DNA of 64,000 nucleotides, taken from Acidobacteriaceae bacterium UBA1307. Its GTDB lineage: Bacteria; Acidobacteriota; Terriglobia; Terriglobales; Acidobacteriaceae. A model generated the notes under the pieces. It did not search any database. It saw nothing but the letters and a program-made list of their open reading frames with translations, and was not told the DNA's origin. The stretch is taken from contig DBTV01000048.1 of assembly GCA_002307235.1 (NCBI GenBank), positions 96,979-160,978 of the forward strand, given 5' to 3'. Each line of letters opens with the position of its first letter. Within the stretch, counting starts at the first letter, position 1. Position numbers and translations under genes: made by a program. Shown here piece after piece: positions 53,280-61,603 of this stretch.

Positions 53280-54848
53280 ATGAAACCGATTGTTTGGATC
53301 TTGCCCACATTCCTTGTCAGCCTGACCGCATCGACCGTTGCGGCCCAGACGCCCGCCATCGCTGCTGCCGAAGCGCGGGTAGCCCATGCCTATGACGCCG
53401 CCCGCGTGCAGGGCCCTGAGGCGTTGCGCGCCTTTCTGGCCGAGTTTCCCAAGGGCGCGGACCTGCACGTGCATCTGTCGGGCGCGGTCTACGCGGAAAC
53501 TTTTCTCCGCGAGGCTGGCGAAGACGGGCTCTGCGTGGATCCCGAGGCGCTGGCGTTGGTGAAGCCGCCCTGCAACGGCAAATTTTTCCCGGCCAGCGAG
53601 CTCGGGGGCAACATCACGCCGGCGCGGCAGGTGATCTACGACAAGATGATCGATTCCCTGTCGATGCGTGGCTTTGTACCAAGCGCGGGCTGGACCGGCC
53701 ACGATCAGTTTTTTGCGACCTTTGGCCGCTTCGGCGGACTGAAGAAGGAGCACGCGCCAGAGTGGGTCGACGAGGTGGCGGCGCGCGCGGCGGCGCAAAA
53801 CCAGCAGTATCTTGAGATTATGCAGACGCCGCCCTTCAGTCATGCGGCGCGGATCGGCTACCAGATTGGCTGGCCCACGGGTGAGCCTGATTTTGCGGCC
53901 CTGCGCCAGAAGCTGCTCGACGCCGGATTGCGCGACGAGGTGGCCACCAACCGCCAGGAGATGCTGGCCGCCGAAACGGGCCGGAAAGCGCTGGAGCATT
54001 GCGGCACCCCGCAGGCCGCGCCCGCCTGCCAGGTCGAAATCCGCTACCTTTACCAGATTTTGCGCGGCAACCCGCCCGAGCAGGTCTTTGCGCAGACGCT
54101 TCTGGGCTTCGAGACGGTTTCGGCCGCGCTCAAGGACCAGGAAAAAACCTTTGTCGGCATCAACTTCGTGCAGCCGGAGGACGGGTTGATCTCCATGCGC
54201 GACTACACATTGCAGATGCACATGCTTGCGTATCTGCACTCGGTCTACCCGCAGGTGCATCTCTCGCTGCACGCCGGGGAGCTGGTCGAGGGCATGGTTC
54301 CGCCCGAAGGAATGCGCTTCCACATCCGGCAGGCGGTGGAACTGGCGCATGCCGAACGCATTGGCCACGGCGTCGATGTCATGCATGAGGACAAAGCCCC
54401 CGTCTTACTCAACGAGATGGCGGAAAAGCACGTGATGGTCGAGATCAATCTGAGTTCGAACGAAGGGATTCTGGGCGTAAAGGGCACGGCACACCCGTTT
54501 CCGCTGTACCGCGCGGCGCATGTGCCCGTGGCGCTTTCCACCGATGATGAGGGCGTGAGCCGCATCGACCTGACGCGCGAATATGTGCGCGCAGCATTCG
54601 ATTACGGCTTGTCCTATAACGAGTTGAAGACTCTGGCACGGACCGGCATCGCGCACAGCTTTTTACCTGGAGCCGATCTGTGGGCCACGCCCGACAATTT
54701 TTCGGCTCTTGGAGCCGCCTGCAAGGCCGATCCAACGGGGAGTGAGCACCCGTCGGCCGCCTGCGCACAGCTTCTGCAAACGAGCGAAAAAGCCGCCGCC
54801 GAGTGGGAGCTCGAACACCGATTCAGAAACTTTGAGGCCCAATGGTAG
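53280..54848 (+). CDS. Exported adenosine deaminase family protein
   Basis: A 522-residue zinc hydrolase with a signal peptide (WILPTFLVSLTASTVAAQ). All metal and catalytic elements of the adenosine/AMP deaminase superfamily are visible: DLHVHLSGAV with His63 and His65, SLHAGE (zinc His and catalytic Glu), RIGHGVD and LSTDDEG with two Asp. Export is unusual for a purine-salvage enzyme and suggests deamination of extracellular or periplasmic adenosine, comparable to the animal ADGF/ADA2 group. I use the ATG at 53280; earlier in-frame codons lie in noncoding sequence. The next gene starts inside its last codons (7-bp overlap). Confidence 0.9.
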   Translation: MKPIVWILPTFLVSLTASTVAAQTPAIAAAEARVAHAYDAARVQGPEALRAFLAEFPKGADLHVHLSGAVYAETFLREAGEDGLCVDPEALALVKPPCNGKFFPASELGGNITPARQVIYDKMIDSLSMRGFVPSAGWTGHDQFFATFGRFGGLKKEHAPEWVDEVAARAAAQNQQYLEIMQTPPFSHAARIGYQIGWPTGEPDFAALRQKLLDAGLRDEVATNRQEMLAAETGRKALEHCGTPQAAPACQVEIRYLYQILRGNPPEQVFAQTLLGFETVSAALKDQEKTFVGINFVQPEDGLISMRDYTLQMHMLAYLHSVYPQVHLSLHAGELVEGMVPPEGMRFHIRQAVELAHAERIGHGVDVMHEDKAPVLLNEMAEKHVMVEINLSSNEGILGVKGTAHPFPLYRAAHVPVALSTDDEGVSRIDLTREYVRAAFDYGLSYNELKTLARTGIAHSFLPGADLWATPDNFSALGAACKADPTGSEHPSAACAQLLQTSEKAAAEWELEHRFRNFEAQW

Positions 54849-55867
54849 TCCACGACGCACTCCTGCGCCCCGCATACATTGTGTTCCTGCTCATCACCAT
54901 TCTGGGCGGAGAAGCACTCGCGCAGACGCCACCCCCTGCCGCCGCGACAGGCACCGCACTGCACGGCGAGATCGTCGACCATGATGGCTCGGTCTGCGAG
55001 GGCGCGACAGTGCGGCTGCAGATGCCGAAGGCGCCCGAACGCACGGCCGTCTCCGACAACGAAGGAAAGTTCCGCTTTCCTGAGGCAACGCCGGGAGCCT
55101 TTGTGCTGACAGTTTCGGCACAGGGCTTTACGACGGAGACGATCACCGGCATGATCGCCGCCGGGCAGGACAAGGCGCTGCCCGCAATTGTGCTGACGCC
55201 GGGTTCCGTGACCGATGTGCACGTTTCAGCGGCCTCGAACTCGGAGATCGCCACGCAGGAGCTTTACCTCGAAGAGAAGCAGCGCGTCATCGGCATTGTT
55301 CCCAACTTTTACGTGGTCTACGACCGGAACGCGCCGGCGCTGAGCACGGCGCAGAAGTTCCACTTGGCAAGCCGCGCGCTCATCGATCCGTTCAACCTCA
55401 CGATCACCGGCGTGGTGGCCGGCTATAACCAGAGCCAGAACGAGCTGAAAGGCTACGGACAGGGCACCAAGGGCTACGCACTGCGCTATGGCGCGCTGTA
55501 CGGCAATGGTTTTACCGACACGATTTTGGGCGGCGCGGTTTTTCCGTCGCTCTTCCACCAGGACCCGCGCTACTTTTACAAGGGCATGGGCTCAACGCGC
55601 TCACGATTTTTGTATGCGATTGCCAACGCCGTCATCTGCAAGGGCGACAACGGGCACTGGCAGATGAACTATTCCAGCCTGCTGGGCGACGCTGCCTCGG
55701 CGGGAATCACGAACCTGTACTACCCGGCGGGCGATCGCAACAGCGGGAGCGAGTTTATTGAAATGATCGCGGTGGACAAGGCGGTTTACGCCGTCCAGAA
55801 CGTCTTTCAGGAGTTCGTGGTGCGACACTTTATGCGCAAGCAGCCGGGCTACGGGCAGGCGCGATAA
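54842..55867 (+). CDS. Exported carboxypeptidase-regulatory-like domain protein
   Basis: A 341-residue protein with a signal peptide (YIVFLLITILGGEALAQ), a CarboxypepD-reg-like beta-sandwich at ~40-120 (LHGEIVDHDGSVCEGATVRLQ ends near residue 61), then a ~200-residue domain with LYLEEKQRVIGIVPNFYVVYDRNAPALS that I know only as a conserved acidobacterial hypothetical. The small regulatory-like domain is the same type that heads TonB receptors, but no barrel follows. The gene overlaps the adenosine deaminase by seven bases, so the two are translationally coupled and probably functionally linked. Confidence 0.75.
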   Translation: MVVHDALLRPAYIVFLLITILGGEALAQTPPPAAATGTALHGEIVDHDGSVCEGATVRLQMPKAPERTAVSDNEGKFRFPEATPGAFVLTVSAQGFTTETITGMIAAGQDKALPAIVLTPGSVTDVHVSAASNSEIATQELYLEEKQRVIGIVPNFYVVYDRNAPALSTAQKFHLASRALIDPFNLTITGVVAGYNQSQNELKGYGQGTKGYALRYGALYGNGFTDTILGGAVFPSLFHQDPRYFYKGMGSTRSRFLYAIANAVICKGDNGHWQMNYSSLLGDAASAGITNLYYPAGDRNSGSEFIEMIAVDKAVYAVQNVFQEFVVRHFMRKQPGYGQAR

Positions 55868-55910
55868 ACGTAGCACCCGCGCCACTGCACGACGTCTATC
55901 TGTAGAAAGA

Positions 55911-55929
55911 GAACACGCTGGCCGTGTTC
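55911..55929. terminator. Short perfect hairpin before the 261-residue protein gene
   Basis: GAACACG-CTGGC-CGTGTTC, a 7-bp stem with 5-nt loop 43 bp after the preceding stop and 7 bp before the next RBS. Could be an attenuator or operator. Confidence 0.35.
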
Positions 55930-55944
55930 TGCTGTGGAGTAACG

Positions 55945-56730
55945 ATGCGACGATTTTTTCTGGCTCTACTGATCGGCATAATGGGGATCACCGCGACGGC
56001 CGAGGATGCCGCGACGGATGCCAATGCGCGCGAGGCGCGTGCGGTGCTCGACGCGATGGTTGAGGCGCTCGGCGGCAAGGCCTGGCTCACGATGCAGAAC
56101 CAGATGCGGCAGGGACATATCGCCGCCTTTTATCACGGGCAGCCGGACCTGGGCACGACGCTCTACTGGGAGTTTCACCAGTGGCCGGGCAAGGACCGCA
56201 TTGAGCTGACCAAGCATCGCGACGTGCTGCAGATGTACTTGGACCGCACCGGATGGGAGATCACCTATCGCGGCAAAAAGGAGCTGCCTAAGGACATCGT
56301 CGAGGATTTTTTGCGGCGGCGCGATCACTCGATTGAGACGGTCGTGAAGCTCTGGCTGAAGGACCCGCGCACGATTCTGCTCTACGAGGGCAAGCACATT
56401 GTCGAGCGGCGGCTCTGCGAACAGGTGACGCTGATCTCGCCGGAGAATGAATCGGTGACGATTCTGACCGATGCGGAATCGCATCTGCCGCGGCGGCGCG
56501 TCTTCGAGTGGCGCAATGCGACCTACAAGGACCACGACTCCGACGCCGAGGAGTACGACGATTACCACACCTTCCAGGGCTTTCCGACGGCGATGCGCAT
56601 CACGCGCTTCCACAACGACGAGCTCACCCGGCAGTACTACATTGACCGCGTGGACTATAACCAGACGCTGGCCCCAGACTTCTGGAACGTGGACGCGGCA
56701 GCCGGAAAAGTGAAGAAGACAGGGAAGTAG
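55945..56730 (+). CDS. Exported lipoprotein-sorting-like (LolA/LolB-fold type) hypothetical protein
   Basis: A 261-residue protein with a signal peptide (FFLALLIGIMGITATAE). The pattern ALGGKAWLTMQNQMRQGHIAAF..., RIELTKHRDVLQMYLDRTGWEITYRGKKEL and ILLYEGKHIVERRLCEQVTLISPENESVTILTDAESHLPRR (landmarks at ~30-45, 75-105, 135-175) resembles the beta-rich outer-membrane lipoprotein-sorting family, whose half-barrel binds lipid. I prefer the ATG at 55945, preceded by GGAG 5 nt upstream, over a GTG 21 bp earlier. Downstream is a repeat-rich gap. The exact role is unknown. Confidence 0.65.
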   Translation: MRRFFLALLIGIMGITATAEDAATDANAREARAVLDAMVEALGGKAWLTMQNQMRQGHIAAFYHGQPDLGTTLYWEFHQWPGKDRIELTKHRDVLQMYLDRTGWEITYRGKKELPKDIVEDFLRRRDHSIETVVKLWLKDPRTILLYEGKHIVERRLCEQVTLISPENESVTILTDAESHLPRRRVFEWRNATYKDHDSDAEEYDDYHTFQGFPTAMRITRFHNDELTRQYYIDRVDYNQTLAPDFWNVDAAAGKVKKTGK

Positions 56731-57000
56731 GGGACGTAGGGACTGAGGGACTAGGGACGTAGGGACTAGTAGCAGGGAGCCGGGAATAAGCTGTCCACTC
56801 TCCACGCCTGTCATCCCGAGCGAACGGGGCCCCAGGCGTTTTCTTCAGCCTGGGGGTGGTGAGCCGAGGAATCTGCGCCCGCCTTTCAAAAAGCACCCTA
56901 CCCCCAAAAACTAAATTCCTCACCCCTACCCCTCGTTCCCTAACTAGTCCCTCAGTCCCCTGGTTCCCTGCCCTCCGCTGCCTGCCTTTCGTCACCCACA
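56731..57000. repeat. Repeat-rich intergenic region with dispersed repeat copy A
   Basis: Contains GACGTAGGGACTGAGGGACT-type units near 56733-56770, the ~81-bp copy A (56807-56887), which matches 24556-24638 in the opposite orientation, and complementary TAGTCCCTCAGTCCC units near 56942-56960. The two outer blocks could pair to form a long stem around copy A. No gene is seen; fabZ begins at 57073 with GGAG 8 nt before the ATG. Confidence 0.7.
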
Positions 57001-57072
57001 CTGGCGGGCGGGCTTATTTATAATCCAGACGTACGCGTCCTCCCATCGGGAGCGCGCTTTGGAGCTTGCGTT

Positions 57073-57555
57073 ATGACCTTTACCATCCAGGAGATCCTGG
57101 ACTTTTTGCCGCACCGCTATCCGTTCCTTCTCATCGACCGCGTGGTCGAGTTTGAACCGCGGGAGCGGCTGGTGGCCCTCAAGAACGTGACCATCAACGA
57201 GCCTTTCTTTCAGGGGCATTTCCCTGGCGCGCCCATCATGCCCGGCGTGCTGGTGATTGAGGCCATGGCCCAGGCCGGCGCGGTGCTAATGATGCACGAG
57301 TTTGAAGACCGCACCTCGAAGCTGGCCGTGTTTACCGGCATCGACAAGGCCAAGTTCCGCCGTCAGGTGGTTCCCGGCGACCAGTTGCGGATCGAAGTAA
57401 AGGTGCTGAATCTGCGCAGCCGCATGGGCCGCATGGAAGCCCGCGCCTACGTTGAAGACAAGCTGGCCTGCGAGGCCACGCTGACCTGCCAGATCGTGCC
57501 CCGGCACCACGAGACGGAAACCGCGACCGTCGCCACTACGGAGAAGGCCCAGTGA
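57073..57555 (+). CDS. fabZ: 3-hydroxyacyl-ACP dehydratase FabZ
   Basis: A 160-residue hot-dog-fold enzyme that dehydrates beta-hydroxyacyl-ACP in fatty-acid elongation. The family core is intact: ILDFLPHRYPFLLIDRV, the catalytic His in FFQGHFPGAPIMPGVLVIE and the catalytic Glu in VLVIEAMAQAG. The C-terminal ~15 residues are an extra Thr/Ala-rich tail. Its stop overlaps the lpxA GTG by 4 bp (GTGA). In lipid A operons FabZ competes with LpxA for hydroxyacyl-ACP, so coupling the two balances membrane phospholipid and lipid A synthesis. Confidence 0.97.
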   Translation: MTFTIQEILDFLPHRYPFLLIDRVVEFEPRERLVALKNVTINEPFFQGHFPGAPIMPGVLVIEAMAQAGAVLMMHEFEDRTSKLAVFTGIDKAKFRRQVVPGDQLRIEVKVLNLRSRMGRMEARAYVEDKLACEATLTCQIVPRHHETETATVATTEKAQ

Positions 57556-58322
57556 GCATCCATCCCAGCAGCATCGTCGCCCCCGGAGCCGTAGTTCCCG
57601 AGTCCTGCACCATCGGGCCTTTCTGCACCATTGGGCCCGATGTCGTGCTCGGCGAAGAAAATCACCTGATCTCGCATGTGGTGCTCGACGGCCACACCAG
57701 GATCGGCGCACGCAACACGATTTATCCGTTTACCTCGATCGGCATTCCGCCGCAGGACCTGAAGTACAAGGGCGAGCCGACGCGGGTAGAGATCGGCGAC
57801 GAGAACACGATCCGCGAGTCGGTGACGATCAGCCGCGGCACGGTGGGCGGCGGCGGGCTGACGACGCTCGGCTCCGGCTGCCTGCTGATGACCTGTGCGC
57901 ACATCGGCCACGACTGCCACGTGGGCAGTGGCGTCATCATGGCCAACAACGCTACGCTGGCCGGCCACGTGCACGTCGAGGACTATTCGACGGTCGGTGC
58001 CTTCTGCCCGGTGCATCAGGGCTGCACGGTCGGCGCCTACGCCTTTGTGGGCGGCGGCACCATCGTGACGCAGGACGTGCTGCCCTTCTCGCTGACCTCG
58101 GCGCGACGCGAAAACAAGGCCTTCGGCATCAACAAGGTCGGATTGCGGCGTCGGGGATTTTCGCAGGAACGGCTGGAGACGCTGCACAAGGCCTTCCGCA
58201 TGCTGACGAACGCGAAGATGAACACCACGCAGGCGCTCGAAAAACTGCGCGCGCTCGAAGGCGAGGACGCGGCTCTGCTGGCGGCCTTCGTCGAACGCAG
58301 CGAACGCGGCGTCATCAAGTAG
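57552..58322 (+). CDS. lpxA: UDP-N-acetylglucosamine O-acyltransferase LpxA
   Basis: A 256-residue left-handed beta-helix enzyme catalysing the first step of lipid A synthesis, O-acylation of UDP-GlcNAc. The hexapeptide repeats run from residue ~5 to 175 (IHPSSIVAPGAVV, IGPFCTIGPDVV, ...). The catalytic His lies in CAHIGHDCHVG and the ligand-binding loop in IGIPPQDLKYKGEPT. The C-terminal helical part is normal length. GTG start overlapping fabZ. The next lipid A gene, lpxI, lies about 830 bp away beyond a RAYT gene. Confidence 0.96.
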   Translation: MSIHPSSIVAPGAVVPESCTIGPFCTIGPDVVLGEENHLISHVVLDGHTRIGARNTIYPFTSIGIPPQDLKYKGEPTRVEIGDENTIRESVTISRGTVGGGGLTTLGSGCLLMTCAHIGHDCHVGSGVIMANNATLAGHVHVEDYSTVGAFCPVHQGCTVGAYAFVGGGTIVTQDVLPFSLTSARRENKAFGINKVGLRRRGFSQERLETLHKAFRMLTNAKMNTTQALEKLRALEGEDAALLAAFVERSERGVIK

Positions 58323-58385
58323 TTTCCACTTTCGCTCTGTACGGTTTTGCTGGAAATTTTTCGCTCTCCCGCGAGTGGCCCCGCC

Positions 58386-58486
58386 TCTCCCGGAGGGAGA
58401 AGCCGAGAATAGCCCAGGGGGAAGTCCGCGCATGCGGACGGAACCCTGGGATGCTTTCCGTGCGGATGGCCCGTCCCGGAGGGACG
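58386..58486. repeat. Left REP-like hairpin array flanking the RAYT gene
   Basis: Three stem-loops in series: TCTCCC-GGA-GGGAGA (58386-58400), a CCCAGGG...CCCTGGG stem (within 58412-58450) and CGTCCC-GGA-GGGACG (58472-58486). The array is the mirror image of the one on the right of the RAYT gene. Confidence 0.75.
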
Positions 58487-58494
58487 GTCGAAGA

Positions 58495-58944
58495 TCACCC
58501 CAGGACATAGCGCGGATCGTACTCGATGCGATGCTTCTTCAGAAACGCCAGGAACTCCTCTTCGAAGCCGCGTTGCCGGTGGTGCTCCGCCTGAGCCGCG
58601 ATGTAGGCAATGGTTGTCTCCTCCTGCGATTGGCCAATCGAAAACGCACCATACCCCTCCTGCCATTCGAAATTCTCCCGCGCGAGAACCTGATGCATCC
58701 ACAAGGAAGAAGCGGCCTTGATCTCCCGCATGGCGTCGGCAACGGGAACCGAAGACGCAAGAGAAAGTAGAATGTGGACGTGGTCTTCCGTGCCACCAAT
58801 GGCAAGGGCCTTCATGCCATGCTCGCGCGCGACTCCGCCCATATAGGCCCAGAGGCGCGCCTGCAGATCGGGTGCGATTGTTTTGCGCCGCTCTTTGGTC
58901 GAGAAGACGCAATGAAACAAGGCAAGGCAATAGGTGTGGGACAT
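58495..58944 (-). CDS. REP-associated tyrosine transposase (RAYT, Y1_Tnp)
   Basis: A 149-residue IS200/IS605-like single-strand transposase of the domesticated REP-associated group. It shows ALFHCVFSTKERR near the start, the HUH metal-binding motif as GTEDHVHILL (His-Val-His), and the catalytic Tyr in TTIAYIAAQAEHHRQRGFEEE; RYVLG closes it. Such proteins cut and join REP/BIME hairpins. I start at MSHTYCLALFH; the longer open frame lacks similarity. No RBS is visible. It sits between lpxA and lpxI with inverted REP-like arrays on both sides. Confidence 0.88.
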   Translation of the reverse strand: MSHTYCLALFHCVFSTKERRKTIAPDLQARLWAYMGGVAREHGMKALAIGGTEDHVHILLSLASSVPVADAMREIKAASSLWMHQVLARENFEWQEGYGAFSIGQSQEETTIAYIAAQAEHHRQRGFEEEFLAFLKKHRIEYDPRYVLG

Positions 58945-58988
58945 GATGGAAAACCATTCTAGAGCAAAGAGCCGTGAAGACCATCGCT

Positions 58989-59076
58989 CGCCCCTCCGGG
59001 GCGATTGCATCGATCCGCATTCCCAGGGTTCCGCTCCGCTTCACCCTGGGCTATTCTCGCTCTTCCCTCCGGGAAG
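58989..59076. repeat. Right REP-like hairpin array flanking the RAYT gene
   Basis: CGCCCC-TCC-GGGGCG (58989-59003), a CCCAGGG...CCCTGGG stem (59022-59050) and CTTCCC-TCC-GGGAAG (59062-59076). Its reverse complement closely follows the left array, for example GAGAATAGCCCAGGG and GGAACCCTGGGA occur in both. Confidence 0.75.
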
Positions 59077-59154
59077 GGTTTTTCTGCACTCAGAAGTATC
59101 GTTCCATGCACGAAATCCCCTGCACGGAAGCACACAAATCTTTTGGAGACATGC

Positions 59155-60009
59155 ATGAAACTGGGCCTGATCGCCGGCAATGGCCGGTTTCCGTTTTTAT
59201 TGCTGGATGCGGCGCGCGCAGCGGGTCGACCTGTCGTCGTTGCCGCCATCAAGGAAGAAACCGACGCGGAGATCGAGCAGCGCGCGGCGGCCGATGACGG
59301 CATCACCGTCCACTGGCTCTCGCTCGGCGAGCTATCGAAGCTCATCGACACCTTCCACAAGGAGGGCGTCACCGAAGCAGTGATGGCCGGGCAGGTGAAG
59401 CACAAGCAGATCTTCTCCGCGATCCGGCCCGACTGGCGGCTCGCAAAGCTGCTCTTCAGCCTGCGCACGCGCTCGACCGACATGCTGCTCGGCGCGGTCG
59501 CAAAGGTGCTTGGCGACGAGGGCATTGCACTGATCAGCTCAACGACCTTCCTGGAGCCGCTGCTGGCCGAAGAAGGCGTGCTGACCGAGCGTGCGCCCAC
59601 CGAGGACGAGCAACGCAACATCGAGTATGGACGCGGCGTGGCAGGCGCCGTCGCTGGCTTCGACATCGGGCAAACCGTCGTCGTCGCCGCGCAGGCCTGC
59701 GTCGCCGTTGAAGCGATGGAAGGCACCGACGTCACCATTGCGCGCGCGGGCGCACTGATGGGTTCGCTCGAAGGCGCAGCCTCCACGCTCGAACGAGCAC
59801 TGACCGTCGTCAAGATCGCCAAGCCCAACCAGGACATGCGCTTCGACGTGCCGGTCATCGGCATGCGCACCATCGAGACGATGATCGCGGCTGGCGCAAG
59901 CTGCCTTTCGGTCGAGGCCGGCCGCACGCTGCTCTTTGATCGCGAGGCGATTTTGCTGCGCGCCCGCGAAGCAGGCATTGCCATCGTGGCCACTCCGCGC
60001 GGATACTAG
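59155..60009 (+). CDS. lpxI: UDP-2,3-diacylglucosamine pyrophosphatase LpxI
   Basis: A 284-residue DUF1009-type enzyme that hydrolyses UDP-2,3-diacylglucosamine to lipid X in lipid A synthesis, replacing LpxH in many bacteria. Landmarks: LGLIAGNGRFPFLLLDAARAAG at the start, VMAGQVKHKQIFS, EEGVLTERAPTEDEQRNIEYGRGVAG, and the C-terminal GMRTIETMIAAGASCLSVEAG with the catalytic-domain Asp/Glu set. I use the ATG at 59155 (MKLGLIAG), 6 nt after GGAG; the longer frame upstream runs through the REP array. Confidence 0.94.
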   Translation: MKLGLIAGNGRFPFLLLDAARAAGRPVVVAAIKEETDAEIEQRAAADDGITVHWLSLGELSKLIDTFHKEGVTEAVMAGQVKHKQIFSAIRPDWRLAKLLFSLRTRSTDMLLGAVAKVLGDEGIALISSTTFLEPLLAEEGVLTERAPTEDEQRNIEYGRGVAGAVAGFDIGQTVVVAAQACVAVEAMEGTDVTIARAGALMGSLEGAASTLERALTVVKIAKPNQDMRFDVPVIGMRTIETMIAAGASCLSVEAGRTLLFDREAILLRAREAGIAIVATPRGY

Positions 60010-60071
60010 GAAAACGGCGAGGGCGCTTCCCCGTTCCGCGCGCTCGCTGATCTCATCCGCGAGGTCTTCCC

Positions 60072-60605
60072 ATGCAACGCATCTCCCGTTGGACATTCGC
60101 CGCACTGCTGATGGCAGCGGCCGCGCTTCTTCCGCGCACTCTCTTCGCACAATCCACACTGCCCGCGGCAGGCCAAACCGCGCCCGCCTTCACGCTGCCC
60201 TCGCAAGACGGCACGCCGATTAGCCTCGCGAGCTTCCACGGCAAATGGGTCGTCGTCTATTTTTACCCGCGCGACATGACCTCGGGCTGCACCATCGAGG
60301 CGCACAACTTTCAGCGCGATCTGAAGCTCTTTGAGGCGCACAACGCGGTGGTGCTCGGCGTCAGCGTCGATTCGGCCGACAGCCACAAGCAGTTCTGCAC
60401 CAAAGAGAGCCTGGACTTCCGGCTGCTGGCCGACACGAGTCACACCGTCACCGAGGCCTACGGTTCCCTGGCCGAGTACGGCGGCGTGACCATCGCCGCA
60501 CGCAACACGTTTCTGATCGATCCCAAGGGCAAGATCGCGCAGGTGTGGACGAAGGTGAAGCCCGCCACGGCATCGAGCGATGTGCTGGCGGCGCTGCCCC
60601 ACTAA
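60072..60605 (+). CDS. Exported peroxiredoxin (AhpC/TSA, BCP/PrxQ-like)
   Basis: A 177-residue thioredoxin-fold peroxidase with an N-terminal export signal (FAALLMAAAALLPRTLFAQ). The peroxidatic Cys is residue 73 in PRDMTSGCTIEAHNF (T-x2-C type). The classical PrxQ resolving Cys at +5 is replaced by His78; the only other Cys is 109 (HKQFCTKES), so it may be an atypical 2-Cys or 1-Cys enzyme. It likely detoxifies peroxides in the periplasm. GAGG RBS 8 nt before the ATG. A terminator follows. Confidence 0.88.
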   Translation: MQRISRWTFAALLMAAAALLPRTLFAQSTLPAAGQTAPAFTLPSQDGTPISLASFHGKWVVVYFYPRDMTSGCTIEAHNFQRDLKLFEAHNAVVLGVSVDSADSHKQFCTKESLDFRLLADTSHTVTEAYGSLAEYGGVTIAARNTFLIDPKGKIAQVWTKVKPATASSDVLAALPH

Positions 60606-60639
60606 GACAGCACCAAAAACAGAAAAAGAACGCAAAAAA

Positions 60640-60658
60640 GCCCGGCGCAATGCCGGGC
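60640..60658. terminator. Bidirectional intrinsic terminator
   Basis: GCCCGGC-GCAAT-GCCGGGC with AAAAAA before and TCTTTT after, between the convergent peroxiredoxin and histone-like genes. Confidence 0.85.
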
Positions 60659-60691
60659 TCTTTTGCTTGCCTGGGAACGACTGTTGCCGAA

Positions 60692-61450
60692 CTACTTCTT
60701 TGCAGCCTTCTTGACGGTCTTCTTCGCAGGAGCCTTCGTCGCGGGCGCCTTGGTTGCAGCAGGAGCCTTCTTCGCAACGACCTTCTTTGCGACAGCCTTC
60801 TTCACAACGGCCTTCTTGGCAACGACCTTCTTCGCGACGGTCTTCTTGGCAACTGCCTTCTTGGCAACGACCTTCTTCGCGACAGCCTTCTTCGCAGGAG
60901 CCTTCTTGGCAACTGCCTTCTTCGCCACGACCTTCTTCGCAGGAGCCTTCTTCGCAACTGCCTTCTTGGCCGGAGCCTTCTTTGCTGCTTTCTTCACTGC
61001 CAACGGATTACCTCGTTTTGTGGTTTTGCCAACGCTCTTCGCAACCACGGCCTTTTTCGCCTTGGTCTTCCCGCCCTTTGCGCCAGCAGATTGCTTTTTC
61101 GGGGGGGATTTCTTTGCGGCCTTTTTCGCCACAACCTTTTTCGCAGCTGCCTTCTTGGCCGGAGCCTTCTTGGCAGCTTTCTTCGCAGGAGCCTTCGTTT
61201 TCTTTATCGGCTTTTTCGCGGCCGACTTGACTGCCTTCTCAGGCACGAATTCCGGCTCGACAAGCAACGTAATTTCTTCGTCATCGTCGATGAAGATCTC
61301 ATCGTCATCCGACGATGTCACGACGTGGGCAATCTCCACCGCTTCGTCTTCGTCAGCGGCAAAGTCCTGAACAGGATTCGTTTCCAATTCCTTGGGCTCC
61401 CCCGTTGGGTCACCATCACTCTGGGCATTCACACCGAACACATCTACCAT
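60692..61450 (-). CDS. Histone H1-like lysine/alanine-rich DNA-binding protein
   Basis: A 252-residue protein with two opposite halves. The first ~70 residues are acidic (DEDEAVEIAHVVTSSDDDEIFIDDDEE). The rest is a long Lys/Ala/Val tail built from PAKKA and AVAKK pentapeptides, as in bacterial histone H1-like proteins (HctB, AlgP type). The tail probably condenses nucleic acid. Codon repeats make the DNA itself highly repetitive from about 60700 to 61190. Monocistronic, convergent with the peroxiredoxin and sharing its terminator. Confidence 0.8.
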   Translation of the reverse strand: MVDVFGVNAQSDGDPTGEPKELETNPVQDFAADEDEAVEIAHVVTSSDDDEIFIDDDEEITLLVEPEFVPEKAVKSAAKKPIKKTKAPAKKAAKKAPAKKAAAKKVVAKKAAKKSPPKKQSAGAKGGKTKAKKAVVAKSVGKTTKRGNPLAVKKAAKKAPAKKAVAKKAPAKKVVAKKAVAKKAPAKKAVAKKVVAKKAVAKKTVAKKVVAKKAVVKKAVAKKVVAKKAPAATKAPATKAPAKKTVKKAAKK

Positions 61451-61603
61451 CCGATTGCCTCCAGCGGTTCGCCGCTGTCCTCGCTTCTGCTTCCACAGGA
61501 TTCAAACATGGCTCACCGAGCGATTGCGGAAACAGTGTAGCTATAGCTTGCCTCCAAAGTAGTGCAAAAGACAAGTATGTAATGCAATCCTGCTCCGCTT
61601 TTT

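Noticed and set aside
60700..61190. Tandem repeats that could suggest a CRISPR array or satellite
   Set aside because: The periodicity follows Lys/Ala/Val codons of a histone-like protein in one open frame; there are no spacers.
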